A DNA stretch of 24,843 bases, taken from Acidiluteibacter sp965660325 (GTDB lineage Bacteria > Bacteroidota > Bacteroidia > Flavobacteriales_E > Vicingaceae). The DNA is taken from assembly GCA_965660325.1 (NCBI GenBank), contig CBFHZL010000027.1:1-24843 (forward strand). The letters are read 5' to 3'. A program made the translations under genes and the position numbers. Position 1 is the stretch's first letter. Each line of letters starts with the position of its first letter. Under the pieces are notes generated by a model, which was given only the letters and a program-made list of their open reading frames with translations, was not told where the DNA came from and did not search any database. Positions 7,546-15,984 of the stretch are shown in pieces.

Positions 7546-8526
7546 ATGCTTTGTATAAAACACCACTCTACTGATCCCTATTTTAACATCGCAACAGATG
7601 AGTATATCTTCAAAAACTTAAAAGAGGATTGCTTTATGCTGTGGAGAAACGATAATGCGATTATTGTAGGAAAGCATCAGAATACCCTTGCTGAGATCAA
7701 CACGGATTACGTAGATCAACAAGGTATTAAAGTAGTGAGAAGACTTTCTGGTGGTGGCGCTGTTTACCACGATTTAGGCAACTTGAACTTTTCTTTTACA
7801 AGAACTGGAGAGGAGTCTAATTTGGTTGACTTTAAGCGATATACATTACCTATTATTGAAGTACTTCAAAACTTAGGAGTTGATGCAAAATTTGAAGGAA
7901 GAAATGACCTCACCATAGATGGTAAAAAGTTTTCAGGCAATGCAGAGCATGTTTTTAAAAACAAAGTCCTGCACCATGGCACACTGTTGTTTTCCTCGGA
8001 AATGAAAAATGTAAGCGGCGGTCTTAAAGTGAGTCCATTAAAGTATAAAGATAGAGCAATTAAATCCATTCCGAAAAGGGTGACCAATATTACAGATCAC
8101 CTAAAGTCACCACTTTCATTGGATGCGTTTACGGATAAAATCATGGAGCACATCTTAGCTACTTTTAAAGATGCTAAAATGTATGAGTTCACGCAAGAGG
8201 ATATCACTGCCATTCAAAAATTGAGGGATGAAAAGTATGCTACTTGGGAGTGGAATTTTGGACATTCTCCAAATTATAACTTTAAGCAAGGCGTAAAAAC
8301 CACTGGCGGAGTAATCGAAATGAACCTGGACGTGAAAAAGGGAAAGATTGAAGCGGCGAAGATTGAAGGTGATTTCTTTCACATTAATGATATTGAAGCA
8401 GTTGAAAAGGCACTTGTGGGTTGTGCACATGATAAAAAAGCCATTGATGAACAATTAAGTAAACTTGACCTTTCAGCCTATTTTAGTAATATTTCTAAAG
8501 CAGACTTACTGGCTTCTATGTTTTAA
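7546..8526 (+). CDS. lplA: Lipoate-protein ligase A
   Basis: This enzyme activates lipoate with ATP and attaches it to a lysine of the lipoyl domains of 2-oxoacid dehydrogenases or of GcvH; it is cytoplasmic. The 326-residue product has the family signature RRLSGGGAVYHDLGNLNFSF (65-84), the segment FEGRNDLTIDGKKFSGNAEH with the expected lipoyl-AMP-binding Lys128, and HHGTLLFSS. After about residue 235 there is a C-terminal accessory domain (WEWNFGHSPNYNF onward, then GGVIEMNLDVKKGKIEAA), so it is the two-domain E. coli type rather than the short archaeal type. The reading frame extends to a TTG at 7519, but that overlaps a -7 promoter box, so the ATG at 7546 (MLCIKHHSTDPYFN) is preferred. It leads a probable three-gene cluster with the dehydratase and the nuclease downstream. 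Confidence 0.93.
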   Translation: MLCIKHHSTDPYFNIATDEYIFKNLKEDCFMLWRNDNAIIVGKHQNTLAEINTDYVDQQGIKVVRRLSGGGAVYHDLGNLNFSFTRTGEESNLVDFKRYTLPIIEVLQNLGVDAKFEGRNDLTIDGKKFSGNAEHVFKNKVLHHGTLLFSSEMKNVSGGLKVSPLKYKDRAIKSIPKRVTNITDHLKSPLSLDAFTDKIMEHILATFKDAKMYEFTQEDITAIQKLRDEKYATWEWNFGHSPNYNFKQGVKTTGGVIEMNLDVKKGKIEAAKIEGDFFHINDIEAVEKALVGCAHDKKAIDEQLSKLDLSAYFSNISKADLLASMF

Positions 8527-8568
8527 TTATTGGTTAACTTTCAATTCATCACTAATATAATTAAAAGT

Positions 8569-8802
8569 ATGAACTGGAAAGAAGAAAATAACACGCTAAA
8601 GAAAGATTTTAAATTTGAAAACTTTATTGAAGCGTGGTCGTTTATGAGCAAGGTGGCGATGGTTGCAGAAAAAATGAATCACCACCCGGAATGGTCGAAT
8701 GTGTATAACAATGTTTCCATAAAATTGACCACTCACGATGAGGGCAATACCATAACTGAGAAAGATCGAGAATTAGCTCGAAAAATAGACGAACTGAATT
8801 AA
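8569..8802 (+). CDS. phhB: 4a-hydroxytetrahydrobiopterin dehydratase (pterin-4a-carbinolamine dehydratase)
   Basis: This small cytoplasmic enzyme dehydrates the 4a-carbinolamine left by aromatic amino acid hydroxylases, recycling the pterin cofactor. The 77-residue product has the hallmark KMNHHPEWSNVYNNVSIKLT, with His38 and His39, and a third active-site His56 in TTHDEGN, followed by ITEKD. The fold and length fit the DCoH/PhhB family. The ATG at 8569 (MNWKEENNTLKKDF) gives the normal N-terminus; the longer TTG frame from 8530 adds 13 residues that look like spacer sequence. It follows lplA by 42 bases and precedes the nuclease gene by 21 bases. No aromatic hydroxylase gene is in the window, so the partner must be elsewhere. 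Confidence 0.88.
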   Translation: MNWKEENNTLKKDFKFENFIEAWSFMSKVAMVAEKMNHHPEWSNVYNNVSIKLTTHDEGNTITEKDRELARKIDELN

Positions 8803-8823
8803 CAACATGATGAACCTAAACAG

Positions 8824-10248
8824 GTGATATTTGCAGTTACCGACATAGAAACTACAGGCGGAAGTATTGCGCACGGCAGAATTACAGAAATTGCTATTGT
8901 GCTCACCGACGGGAAACAAATTATTGATCGATATACTTCCCTTGTTAACCCACAACAGTTAATTCCACCCAATATTACAGCTCTAACAGGCATTACCAAT
9001 GATATGGTTGCTGAGGCACCACTTTTTCATGAAATCATTCCAAAAATTGACGAATTTACCAAGGGTGCTATTTTTGTAGCCCACAATGTAAATTTTGATT
9101 ACGGTTTCATTCGTGAATCATACAACCGCGCAGGAGAGCGTTTTCAGCGTAAAAAGCTCTGCACCGTTCGTCTTAGCAGAAAAATAATTCCGGGTTATCC
9201 GTCTTACAGCCTTGGAAAGCTCTGTCAACAAATTGGTATTCCTTTAAAGGATAGACACCGAGCATTGGGTGACGCCGATGCTACTGCATTGTTGCTTCAC
9301 GTGCTCATAGAGCAAGATAGTAAAGGGTTTATTACTGAATCACTGAACCCTAGATCGAAAGAGGCATTATTACCTCCACACTTGGATAAAGACCGATTTG
9401 AAGCGATACCCAACAAAATGGGTGTTTACTATTTTTACAATCAACAAGGTAAGGTGATTTACATCGGTAAAGCAGTGGATTTAAAAAAACGTGTTCATGC
9501 GCACTTTTCTGGTAATACCAACACCAAGAGTAAGCGAAATTTTGCGGAGCAGATTTATAATGTTACCGTAGAGGTATGCAGCAATGAGCTGATTATGATG
9601 CTTACTGAAGCACATGCCATTAAAAAGCATTGGCCAATTCATAATCGCGCGATGAAAAAAGTAACGTTAAACTTTGGGCTCTACTCCTACTTCGATCAAA
9701 ATGGTTATGGAAGATTTACTATCGGGAGGTCAGGTAAAAAAGATCGGCCGATTATAAGCTTTCGATCTGCGCATGAGGCTCGTAAATTCGTTGAAGATAT
9801 ATGCGAAGTTTTTGAACTTTGTCCAAAGCTTTGCAGCCTGCAGACGCCTGTTAACGCCAGCTGTTACGATTATGAACACGACCGTTGTAAAGGAGCTTGT
9901 GTAGAAGAGGAAAAAGTACAAGAATACAATCGAAGATTTGAAGCGGCCATTGCTGAAACTGATAAAGAGAATAATTCGCTCATTATACGGGGAGCAGGAA
10001 GTAATAGCGAAATGAGTTCTATCGTTGTGTTAGAACGCGGCAGATACAAGGGATATGGAGAAGCTCCAAGCGAGGTCTCCATCACCACAGTAGAGCAGGC
10101 TGTAAATTATATTCAATATGGTTATGACGATCAGGACATTCAAATACTGATTAATAGCTACGTAAGAAAGTGCGATGTAGAAGAATTGATACCGCTTAAA
10201 AGTGAAAAATCAGACGAAATGAATTTTGCGGGGTCGCTATTCGGTTAA
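8824..10248 (+). CDS. DEDDh 3'-5' exonuclease fused to a UvrC-like GIY-YIG endonuclease
   Basis: This 474-residue protein has two nuclease modules. Residues 1-165 are a DnaQ-type exonuclease with Asp7 and Glu9 in TDIETTGG, Asp92 in AHNVNFDYGF, and His145/Asp150 in HRALGDADA, so the DEDDh set is complete. From about 195 there is a GIY-YIG domain: GVYYFY (200-205), VIYIGK (211-216), Arg223, and catalytic Glu262 in LTEAHAIKKHWPIHN. Further on, Cys347, Cys355 and Cys359 (YEHDRCKGACVEEE), with Cys333 and Cys337 before them, resemble the UvrC/Cho cysteine region. This architecture is known in Bacteroidota and Actinobacteria and is thought to act in DNA repair. The GTG at 8824 is the only sensible start: it gives MIFAVTDIETTG, and the ATG at 8807 is in another frame that stops at 8825. 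The gene is in the same frame as phhB, behind its TAA. Confidence 0.9.
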   Translation: MIFAVTDIETTGGSIAHGRITEIAIVLTDGKQIIDRYTSLVNPQQLIPPNITALTGITNDMVAEAPLFHEIIPKIDEFTKGAIFVAHNVNFDYGFIRESYNRAGERFQRKKLCTVRLSRKIIPGYPSYSLGKLCQQIGIPLKDRHRALGDADATALLLHVLIEQDSKGFITESLNPRSKEALLPPHLDKDRFEAIPNKMGVYYFYNQQGKVIYIGKAVDLKKRVHAHFSGNTNTKSKRNFAEQIYNVTVEVCSNELIMMLTEAHAIKKHWPIHNRAMKKVTLNFGLYSYFDQNGYGRFTIGRSGKKDRPIISFRSAHEARKFVEDICEVFELCPKLCSLQTPVNASCYDYEHDRCKGACVEEEKVQEYNRRFEAAIAETDKENNSLIIRGAGSNSEMSSIVVLERGRYKGYGEAPSEVSITTVEQAVNYIQYGYDDQDIQILINSYVRKCDVEELIPLKSEKSDEMNFAGSLFG

Positions 10249-10263
10249 AATTTAGAATTACAT

Positions 10264-10287
10264 AAAGTATTGATTTATATACTTTTT
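10264..10287 (+). terminator. Possible AT-rich terminator hairpin after the nuclease gene
   Basis: AAAGTAT (10264-10270) pairs with ATACTTT (10279-10285) around an 8-base loop and ends in a T-run (10283-10287). It begins 15 bases after the stop codon of the nuclease gene. The stem is weak because it is almost all A-T, so termination efficiency is uncertain. Confidence 0.4.
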
Positions 10288-10396
10288 GTAAAAAACTTTT
10301 TGAACACTCATAGCTTTACGCATATACTGCATTTATTTAGAAGGTGATGCATTCATTAATAAACACCTCTTTATTTATGTTGCTATTAAAAATGAA

Positions 10397-10404
10397 TAAA
10401 TTTG
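10397..10404 (+). promoter_or_regulatory. Candidate -7 box upstream of the RluE-like gene
   Basis: TAAATTTG matches TAnnTTTG and would start transcription near 10410, leaving a leader of about 30 bases before the ATG at 10441. The nearest upstream TTG (10380-10382) is only 14 bases away, shorter than typical, so only the -7 part is supported. Confidence 0.3.
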
Positions 10405-10440
10405 AGTGGTTAAGTCAATTATCTTTAAGCCTAAATAGAT

Positions 10441-11007
10441 ATGCATCAACACTTTATTGTCAATAAACCTGCAGGAATGATTAGTCAGTTTATCAACAAT
10501 CGACGCCGGAAAAAAATGACACTTGGTGATCTGTATGAATTTCCTGATAATACAATGGCTATTGGACGACTAGATGCAAAAACAGAAGGGTTATTACTAC
10601 TAACTACTGATGGAAAAGAAAGTGAAAGAGTTCGCAGAAAAGACATAGAAAAAGAGTACTGGGCCCAAGTGGATGGACTAATTACTGAAAAAGCAATAGA
10701 TAAACTTTCAAAAGGAGTTGACATAACGAACAAAGGAGTTTCGTACATGACACTTCCAGCTAAAGCTAAACTGCTAAATGATGTAAGTAGTCTACCTCCT
10801 AGCAACTTTAAGATAAGAGACGAGAGACATGGGCCCACCTCCTGGGTTTCACTTACAATCAATGAAGGTAAGTTCAAACAAGTAAGGAAAATGACAGCAG
10901 CAGTTGGATTTCCTACACTTCGATTGATTCGTGTGCGTATCGGAAAACTTGAGTTAAATGAATTACCTGTGGGTAAAGTAATTGAAGTAGAAAAAATACG
11001 GGTTTAA
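10441..11007 (+). CDS. rluE: 23S rRNA pseudouridine synthase, RluE-like (RsuA/RluB/E/F family)
   Basis: The 188-residue protein converts a uridine in rRNA to pseudouridine. It opens with FIVNKPAGMISQF, has the catalytic Asp44 in AIGRLDAKTEGLLLLTTDG (40-58), the basic segment KEYWAQVDG, and the C-terminal GKFKQVRKMTAAVGFPTLRL motif, which together are typical of the RsuA family. There is no N-terminal S4 RNA-binding domain, and the short length matches RluE, whose E. coli target is U2457 of 23S rRNA. The exact target here is inferred from that resemblance. The ATG at 10441 begins directly with the core fold. It is monocistronic in appearance, with 192 bases before it and 724 after. Confidence 0.88.
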   Translation: MHQHFIVNKPAGMISQFINNRRRKKMTLGDLYEFPDNTMAIGRLDAKTEGLLLLTTDGKESERVRRKDIEKEYWAQVDGLITEKAIDKLSKGVDITNKGVSYMTLPAKAKLLNDVSSLPPSNFKIRDERHGPTSWVSLTINEGKFKQVRKMTAAVGFPTLRLIRVRIGKLELNELPVGKVIEVEKIRV

Positions 11008-11731
11008 TAATTCGATTTTACAAATAAGGTATCTATTCGCAACTGTAAAAAACATCTAATTGTTTCCACCTAAAATGAAACTAAGAAATGACATTAACGT
11101 ATAAATAAGAAATACAGTTTGTTTTTAGTCAACACAAAATATTAATTTTCAATATCTTGAAAGCAACTCATAAAAATATTTTGAGATGAATGGTTTCATA
11201 ATAACTTTAATAAACTATATTAGTAGAAATTGAAAATCAAATTAGGTACTTTTGTGCCACCTGATTTAAAATTAAAAGACTAACCTAAGACCCAACAACA
11301 CATACTCTACATTATTTTATTAGTATTTTACCAATACCCATTAATGACCAAAAAATGGAAAATAAATTAAGTAGTAGAAGTCTATCGAACACAATTCATA
11401 GTTCGTTAGTTGCTGTAAATCGCGATTTTTATCATCACTTTTTTTGTGAAAGTTCTACATCTGACGAATTTAGGTATTCTTCATTTGTATCGAATGGACA
11501 ATTTACCTCTTCTTTAATGCATTACGATCCGCATGGTTAGCTGAGGTTAAATACAAATCCAACTTTAAAGCGAAGGGGGTCCCCACCATTGAGTTTTAAT
11601 CGGATGAGATATTAATCAACCATATTGAATGAAGAGTTAATTCATTTTAAATAAAAACTTCATCAACAAAAATCGATTTGTATCTCCAAACAATCCACTT
11701 GTAAAAAGCGAGGGGTACAACAAACAGAACT
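11008..11731. other. Gene-poor 724-base intergenic region
   Basis: This stretch between the RluE-like gene and the phosphatase gene is very AT-rich. It holds a full -7 match TACTTTTG at 11247-11254, with a TTG at 11230-11232 that is only 14 bases away. It also holds one doubtful 61-codon ORF (11355-11540) and a compact GGGGGTCCCC at about 11575-11584. No tRNA, rRNA, tandem repeat or strong terminator was recognised. If the 11247 box is used, the phosphatase mRNA has a leader of roughly 470 bases, room for a small RNA or a leader peptide. Confidence 0.5.
11355..11540 (+). CDS. Doubtful small ORF, 61 residues, unknown
   Basis: The ATG at 11355 opens a 61-residue frame (MENKLSSRSLSNTIHSSLVA... 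ending MHYDPHG) in the region before the phosphatase gene. It is rich in Ser, Phe and His, has no signal peptide or membrane segment, and I recognise no family. It lies about 95 bases after a candidate promoter and 191 bases before the next gene, so it could be a leader peptide. It could equally be chance: AT-rich spacers give frames of this size often, and no ribosome binding site is apparent. Confidence 0.22.
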   Translation: MENKLSSRSLSNTIHSSLVAVNRDFYHHFFCESSTSDEFRYSSFVSNGQFTSSLMHYDPHG

Positions 11732-13645
11732 ATGAAATTTAGAAATACACAAATATTTAGGTTAATCCTTTTATTTATTTCTTTTATATCCTATTTACCT
11801 ACATTTTCTCAAATTAACGAAGTAAATGAAGGTCAAAGTGTAAAATATAAAGCCATTTTCCTGTACGAGTTTACAGATAAAGCAACTTGGCCTAATATGG
11901 ATGCCTCAAAAACGTTTCGTGTAGGTATCATGAATAATGAAGAGTTGGCCTTAAAATTTGAAGAATACGCTGAGGCCAAAGAAGTTAATGGAGGAAACTT
12001 TGAAGTCGTTAGAATTACAGACATTAGTAGCATCACTTCATTTCACATGGTCTATGTGAATGACCCTCTGCGTTATCCGATCGAACGCATTTATCAAAAC
12101 CTCGGATTCTCACCTGTACTTGTAGTCACGAATGAATATAGAGACGATGAGTGTATGGTAAATTTCATGCAAAAGGGACAACGTATTAAGTTTACATTGA
12201 ATGAAGAAGAAATTGAGAAGCAAAAGATTATTGTTTCACTTGAATTAAAAAAGCTAGCGATACAAACCTATAGTAAAATTACTTACCCTCGCGACCCATT
12301 TACAACTGTCAATCGAAAGTCAAGTAATGAATACAAGAAAAAGGCGATGACAAGAGAACTCAATAATGCTGAGTTTGATAAAATTGTGTCCGAATTAAAA
12401 AGTGAACTAGATCAGGAAAGTAAAAAAGTAACAAAGAAAGAGAGCGAAATATCTTCACTTAAGACAAATATTAATGACCTTGAAATATCGGTAGAGCAAA
12501 AGCAATCAGATATTGAACGTGTGCAAGAACTTATTATTACACAGTCGGAGGAACTTGATCGCCTATCTCTTGATATCTATGAAAAAGAAGCAGAATATCA
12601 GGAAAACCTTGCAAAAATTAAAGAGTCGGAAGCAGGTTTGATTGAAGCTGAAAAAATTCTAGCGAACACAAAAGCAGAATTGAGCAGTACGGTCAAGATT
12701 TTAGATAATCAAAAACTCATTACCTATTTGATTATCCTCGTATTAATCATTATTGGTGTATTAGGTGGTATTAGTTATAAAAACTACCGAAAACAAAAAT
12801 CACAAGCAGCAGTAATCTCTGAGCAGAAAAACTTTGCTGAGGAGCAGCGTGATGAAATTATGCAACAGCACGTGCAACTTGAAGAAAAAACAAAGGAGAT
12901 AACTGACTCAATTAATTACGCTAAACGCATACAGGATGCTATTTTGCCGCCACTAACAATGGTCAATAAATACTTAAAGGATTATTTCATACTATATAAA
13001 CCAAAAGATATTGTTGCGGGTGACTTTTATTGGGTTGAGAATAAAAATGACCTTGTTTTATTTGCTGCTGCAGATTGCACTGGTCACGGTGTTCCAGGAG
13101 CATTGGTAAGTGTGCTTTGTAGTAATGCACTAAATAGAGCTGTAAATGAATTTGGGCTAATACAACCGGCTAAAATACTAGATAAAACACTGGAAATTGT
13201 TTTAGAGCAATTTGAGAATAGCAAGGAAGAGGTTCGTGATGGGATGGATATAGCCATTTGCTCTTTCCAACCTTCTACTCGAAAACTAGAATACGCAGGA
13301 GCGCAAAACCCATTATGGATTGTTAAGAGCGGAGATGCTGAATTAATAGAAATTAAAGCAGATAAGCAACCAATTGGAAGGTATTCAACAAAAAACAAAT
13401 ACACGAACCACACCTTGACGTTAGATGAAGGAGACTTGATCTACTTATCAAGCGATGGATATGCAGATCAATTTGGAGGTGAAAGAGGTAAGAAGTTTAA
13501 ATCAGTTAACTTCAAAAAGCTTCTAACTAAAATTAGCAGCCAGTCAATGCAGGAGCAATACCAAATATTGAACGATAACTTTAAGAGCTGGAAAGGCGAT
13601 TTAGAGCAATTAGACGATGTCTGTGTGCTCGGCTTTAAAGCATAG
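11732..13645 (+). CDS. Membrane-anchored YfiR-like / coiled-coil / SpoIIE (PP2C) phosphatase
   Basis: The 637-residue protein begins with a signal peptide (hydrophobic 10-24, cleavage near FSQ). Residues about 35-178 form a YfiR/DUF4154-like sensor domain: KYKAIFLYEFTDKATWP, then FRVGIMNNEEL, and FTLNEEEIEKQ near its end. A long coiled coil follows (about 207-325), then one membrane helix (329-348, LITYLIILVLIIIGVLGG), a second short coiled coil, and a C-terminal SpoIIE-type phosphatase starting at ITDSINYAKRIQDAILPP. Metal-binding acidic residues are present: Asp431 in GDFYW, Asp448 in AADCTGHG, Asp503/Asp506 in RDGMDIA and Asp575 in SSDGYADQFGG. The likely topology is periplasmic sensor and cytoplasmic phosphatase, dephosphorylating Ser/Thr on an anti-sigma-antagonist-like partner. 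No partner gene is adjacent. The domain reading is firm; the signal and the target are unknown. Confidence 0.88.
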   Translation: MKFRNTQIFRLILLFISFISYLPTFSQINEVNEGQSVKYKAIFLYEFTDKATWPNMDASKTFRVGIMNNEELALKFEEYAEAKEVNGGNFEVVRITDISSITSFHMVYVNDPLRYPIERIYQNLGFSPVLVVTNEYRDDECMVNFMQKGQRIKFTLNEEEIEKQKIIVSLELKKLAIQTYSKITYPRDPFTTVNRKSSNEYKKKAMTRELNNAEFDKIVSELKSELDQESKKVTKKESEISSLKTNINDLEISVEQKQSDIERVQELIITQSEELDRLSLDIYEKEAEYQENLAKIKESEAGLIEAEKILANTKAELSSTVKILDNQKLITYLIILVLIIIGVLGGISYKNYRKQKSQAAVISEQKNFAEEQRDEIMQQHVQLEEKTKEITDSINYAKRIQDAILPPLTMVNKYLKDYFILYKPKDIVAGDFYWVENKNDLVLFAAADCTGHGVPGALVSVLCSNALNRAVNEFGLIQPAKILDKTLEIVLEQFENSKEEVRDGMDIAICSFQPSTRKLEYAGAQNPLWIVKSGDAELIEIKADKQPIGRYSTKNKYTNHTLTLDEGDLIYLSSDGYADQFGGERGKKFKSVNFKKLLTKISSQSMQEQYQILNDNFKSWKGDLEQLDDVCVLGFKA

Positions 13646-13666
13646 ACAAAACAACGTGATAGATTA

Positions 13667-13705
13667 AAAAAAGGCAGAAGGAATATAGTTCATTCTGCCT
13701 TTTTT
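13667..13705. terminator. Bidirectional terminator between convergent genes
   Basis: AAAAAAGGCAGAA (13667-13679) pairs over all 13 positions with TTCTGCCTTTTTT (13693-13705) around a 13-base loop. The A-run on one side and T-run on the other allow it to end the phosphatase transcript on the plus strand and the TonB receptor operon on the minus strand. It lies 21 bases after the former stop and 7 bases beyond the latter. Confidence 0.9.
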
Positions 13706-13712
13706 ATGAGTT

Positions 13713-15971
13713 CTATGATTTGTTTTCTTTTACCAACTTAAACCGAAATCCTGCGTAAACCATTCGCCCAAAGATTGGACCCCAAATGAGTCCACTATCA
13801 AATTGGCTGTTGTTTCCAAATGGGTTTTGTGCATCGATAATCGGATTATCTTGCCGGTAATTTCCAACATTCTCCATTCCAAAATAGACATCCCACTGTT
13901 TGTTAAACGTATGTGTTATTTGCACGCTTCCTAATACAAACCCGGGGGAATCGGTATTTCGTTGATTTTCGACCTTATTTGGCAAAGTCGATGGCAATCG
14001 TTGCTTACCCATATATTGAATGGTCGCATCAAACTTCCAATTACTACCTTTTTTTGATGTTATCGTTTGATATCCAAGGTTTGCAAATACTCTATGTTGC
14101 GCAGTTAGCGGCTTTTGCTTTAAACCACTTATATAATCTGTACGTACATCTAAAAAGCGATAGGCTACCTTTAAGTCAACAAACTTTATGAGTTCATAAC
14201 TTAGTTCTGCCTGAAGGCTAGTTGCATAAGAAGTACCATCGAGGTTATAAAACTGTACACTACGTGCATCTTCAATATCGTAAACTACTTGATTTTCAAA
14301 TGTAGTATGGTACACATCTAGGCCAAAGTAACCTTCTCTATAAGCTAATCTAAAATCTTTGGTCATATTCAAACCAAAATTATAGGCTCGCTCTTGTTGG
14401 AGTCCAAAAGGTAGGTTTCCTTGATCACCCATTAATTGAAATGTGCGTGAACTTGCGAACATGGCTTGATTTTCAGCAAAAATATTCGCGGTTCGTTGCC
14501 CACTTCCTGCGACACCTCTAAAAACAAGCTTTTCGGTTGCTGCCCACCGAGCATGTAATCTTGGTGTAAGAAAACCGCCGTAAATATTATTGTAATCTGC
14601 GCGTAACCCAGCGACCAAAGAAAAGACATTACTCGGAGCAAATGTATATTCGATAAAGACACCTGGAACCCGCTCTATTCTATTATAAGTGGAATCATAA
14701 GCCGTCTCTTCGAATTCATCATAAATAAAGCTAGCTCCCGTAGTAATAACATGTTTATCACTTCCAATCTGTGTACGGTATAAATAATTCAAATAAAAGG
14801 ACTCTTGCAAAGCATCGTATTCATTAAACCCAAACGCGGAAGTTTGTTTATGTCGCGTATACGAACTTTGAAGCCCCATACTTTTATACGGTTTATTGCC
14901 AAACACATAGCCAGACTTCCCAAAAAACTCTAAGCGTTCCGTATTTATCTCTAATCCAAAGTTAGGCTGCAATAATTGATCAATAGATGGTTCAAAACCT
15001 TTGTGCCCCCCTACTCGATTATCATTTACATACCATACGCCTAATTGGGCTGCAAGTCCTTCGTCTCCAAAATATTTCCATCGATTAATGAAATTTATTT
15101 GGTTTCCAGTCGGAAAGTCCAAATAGTCATCACCATTGTTATCAACTTCAAAGGGCCGTGCGCTGCCATGCAACAGCAGCATCGTATTCCACTTTTCAGA
15201 TACCTTAAAATTTTGATTAAAGTTGAGTTCTGCTCTACCGGATTGATTGAGATACATGTTGACAAATAACTCTTCTTCTTCTGGTTTTTTTATTTCTACA
15301 TTTATCTGTCCTGCAATACTTTCAAACCCATTTACAACCGTCCCTACCCCTTTCGATAGTTGCATTGAGCGAATCCATACGCCAGGAATAAACGTTAAGC
15401 CATAAGCACTTCCAAGTCCCCTAATACCGGGCATATTTTCTCTGCTGATAAAAATATTGGGACCTTCCAAACCGAGCATTCGTATTTTTCGAGTACCGGT
15501 GACTGCATCGGTTATGGCTACATCAATAGATGGGATTGTTTCAAAACTTTCGGAAAGATTACAACATGCTGCTTTTTGCAATTGCTTTTCCGTTATTTTT
15601 TCTACTTTTTTACTATCCATATAACCGATCGAACTACCCGACTCCCTGACAACAACATCTACTTGAGCCAATTCTACGGAACTTTTGAGACGCACTTCTA
15701 CCTTAATTTGATCTTTTAAAATAGATAAGGTATCTGCTGTATAGCCAACTGAACTAACGACCAGTTTGCTATCCGAGTTTGTGCGCTTTAATTGAAAGTC
15801 ACCCTTAGCACTTGTATTCGTCCCAGTTGTTGAATTAAGCCAATACACATTTGCAAAAGATATTGCCTTTCCATTATCGTCTAAAACACGACCTTTAATT
15901 ACTTGAGCTGATGCATTACTAATCAAAAAATAGCACGACATCAACAGCATTAATTTTACTGTTATTTTCAT
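13713..15971 (-). CDS. TonB-dependent outer-membrane receptor, probably for a metal or metal complex
   Basis: This 752-residue protein should form a 22-strand outer-membrane barrel gated by a plug and energised by TonB. It has a signal peptide (1-22, ending ASAQ), a carboxypeptidase-regulatory-like domain (about 24-95: VIKGRVLDDNGKAISFANVYW, then GDFQLK), a plug (about 120-230) with LGLEGPNIFISRENMPG and SKGVGTVVNGFESIAGQINVE, and a barrel to the C-terminal KLVKENKS. The plug carries a Cys136-Cys137 pair in KAACCNLSESFE, a feature I associate with the receptors found beside HMA and HYC_CC_PP genes. It is the last gene of a three-gene operon, starting 13 bases after the HMA gene. Copper is the most likely ligand from context, but the sequence does not prove it. 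Confidence 0.9.
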   Translation of the reverse strand: MKITVKLMLLMSCYFLISNASAQVIKGRVLDDNGKAISFANVYWLNSTTGTNTSAKGDFQLKRTNSDSKLVVSSVGYTADTLSILKDQIKVEVRLKSSVELAQVDVVVRESGSSIGYMDSKKVEKITEKQLQKAACCNLSESFETIPSIDVAITDAVTGTRKIRMLGLEGPNIFISRENMPGIRGLGSAYGLTFIPGVWIRSMQLSKGVGTVVNGFESIAGQINVEIKKPEEEELFVNMYLNQSGRAELNFNQNFKVSEKWNTMLLLHGSARPFEVDNNGDDYLDFPTGNQINFINRWKYFGDEGLAAQLGVWYVNDNRVGGHKGFEPSIDQLLQPNFGLEINTERLEFFGKSGYVFGNKPYKSMGLQSSYTRHKQTSAFGFNEYDALQESFYLNYLYRTQIGSDKHVITTGASFIYDEFEETAYDSTYNRIERVPGVFIEYTFAPSNVFSLVAGLRADYNNIYGGFLTPRLHARWAATEKLVFRGVAGSGQRTANIFAENQAMFASSRTFQLMGDQGNLPFGLQQERAYNFGLNMTKDFRLAYREGYFGLDVYHTTFENQVVYDIEDARSVQFYNLDGTSYATSLQAELSYELIKFVDLKVAYRFLDVRTDYISGLKQKPLTAQHRVFANLGYQTITSKKGSNWKFDATIQYMGKQRLPSTLPNKVENQRNTDSPGFVLGSVQITHTFNKQWDVYFGMENVGNYRQDNPIIDAQNPFGNNSQFDSGLIWGPIFGRMVYAGFRFKLVKENKS

Positions 15972-15984
15972 GTTATTTTGATTT

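Noticed and set aside
8807..8827. Tandem ATG at 8807/8810 as start of the exonuclease-GIY-YIG gene
   Set aside because: That frame stops at 8825; only the GTG at 8824 opens the correct frame.
11575..11584. GGGGGTCCCC as a hairpin or operator
   Set aside because: There is almost no room for a loop, and it is too short to separate from chance.
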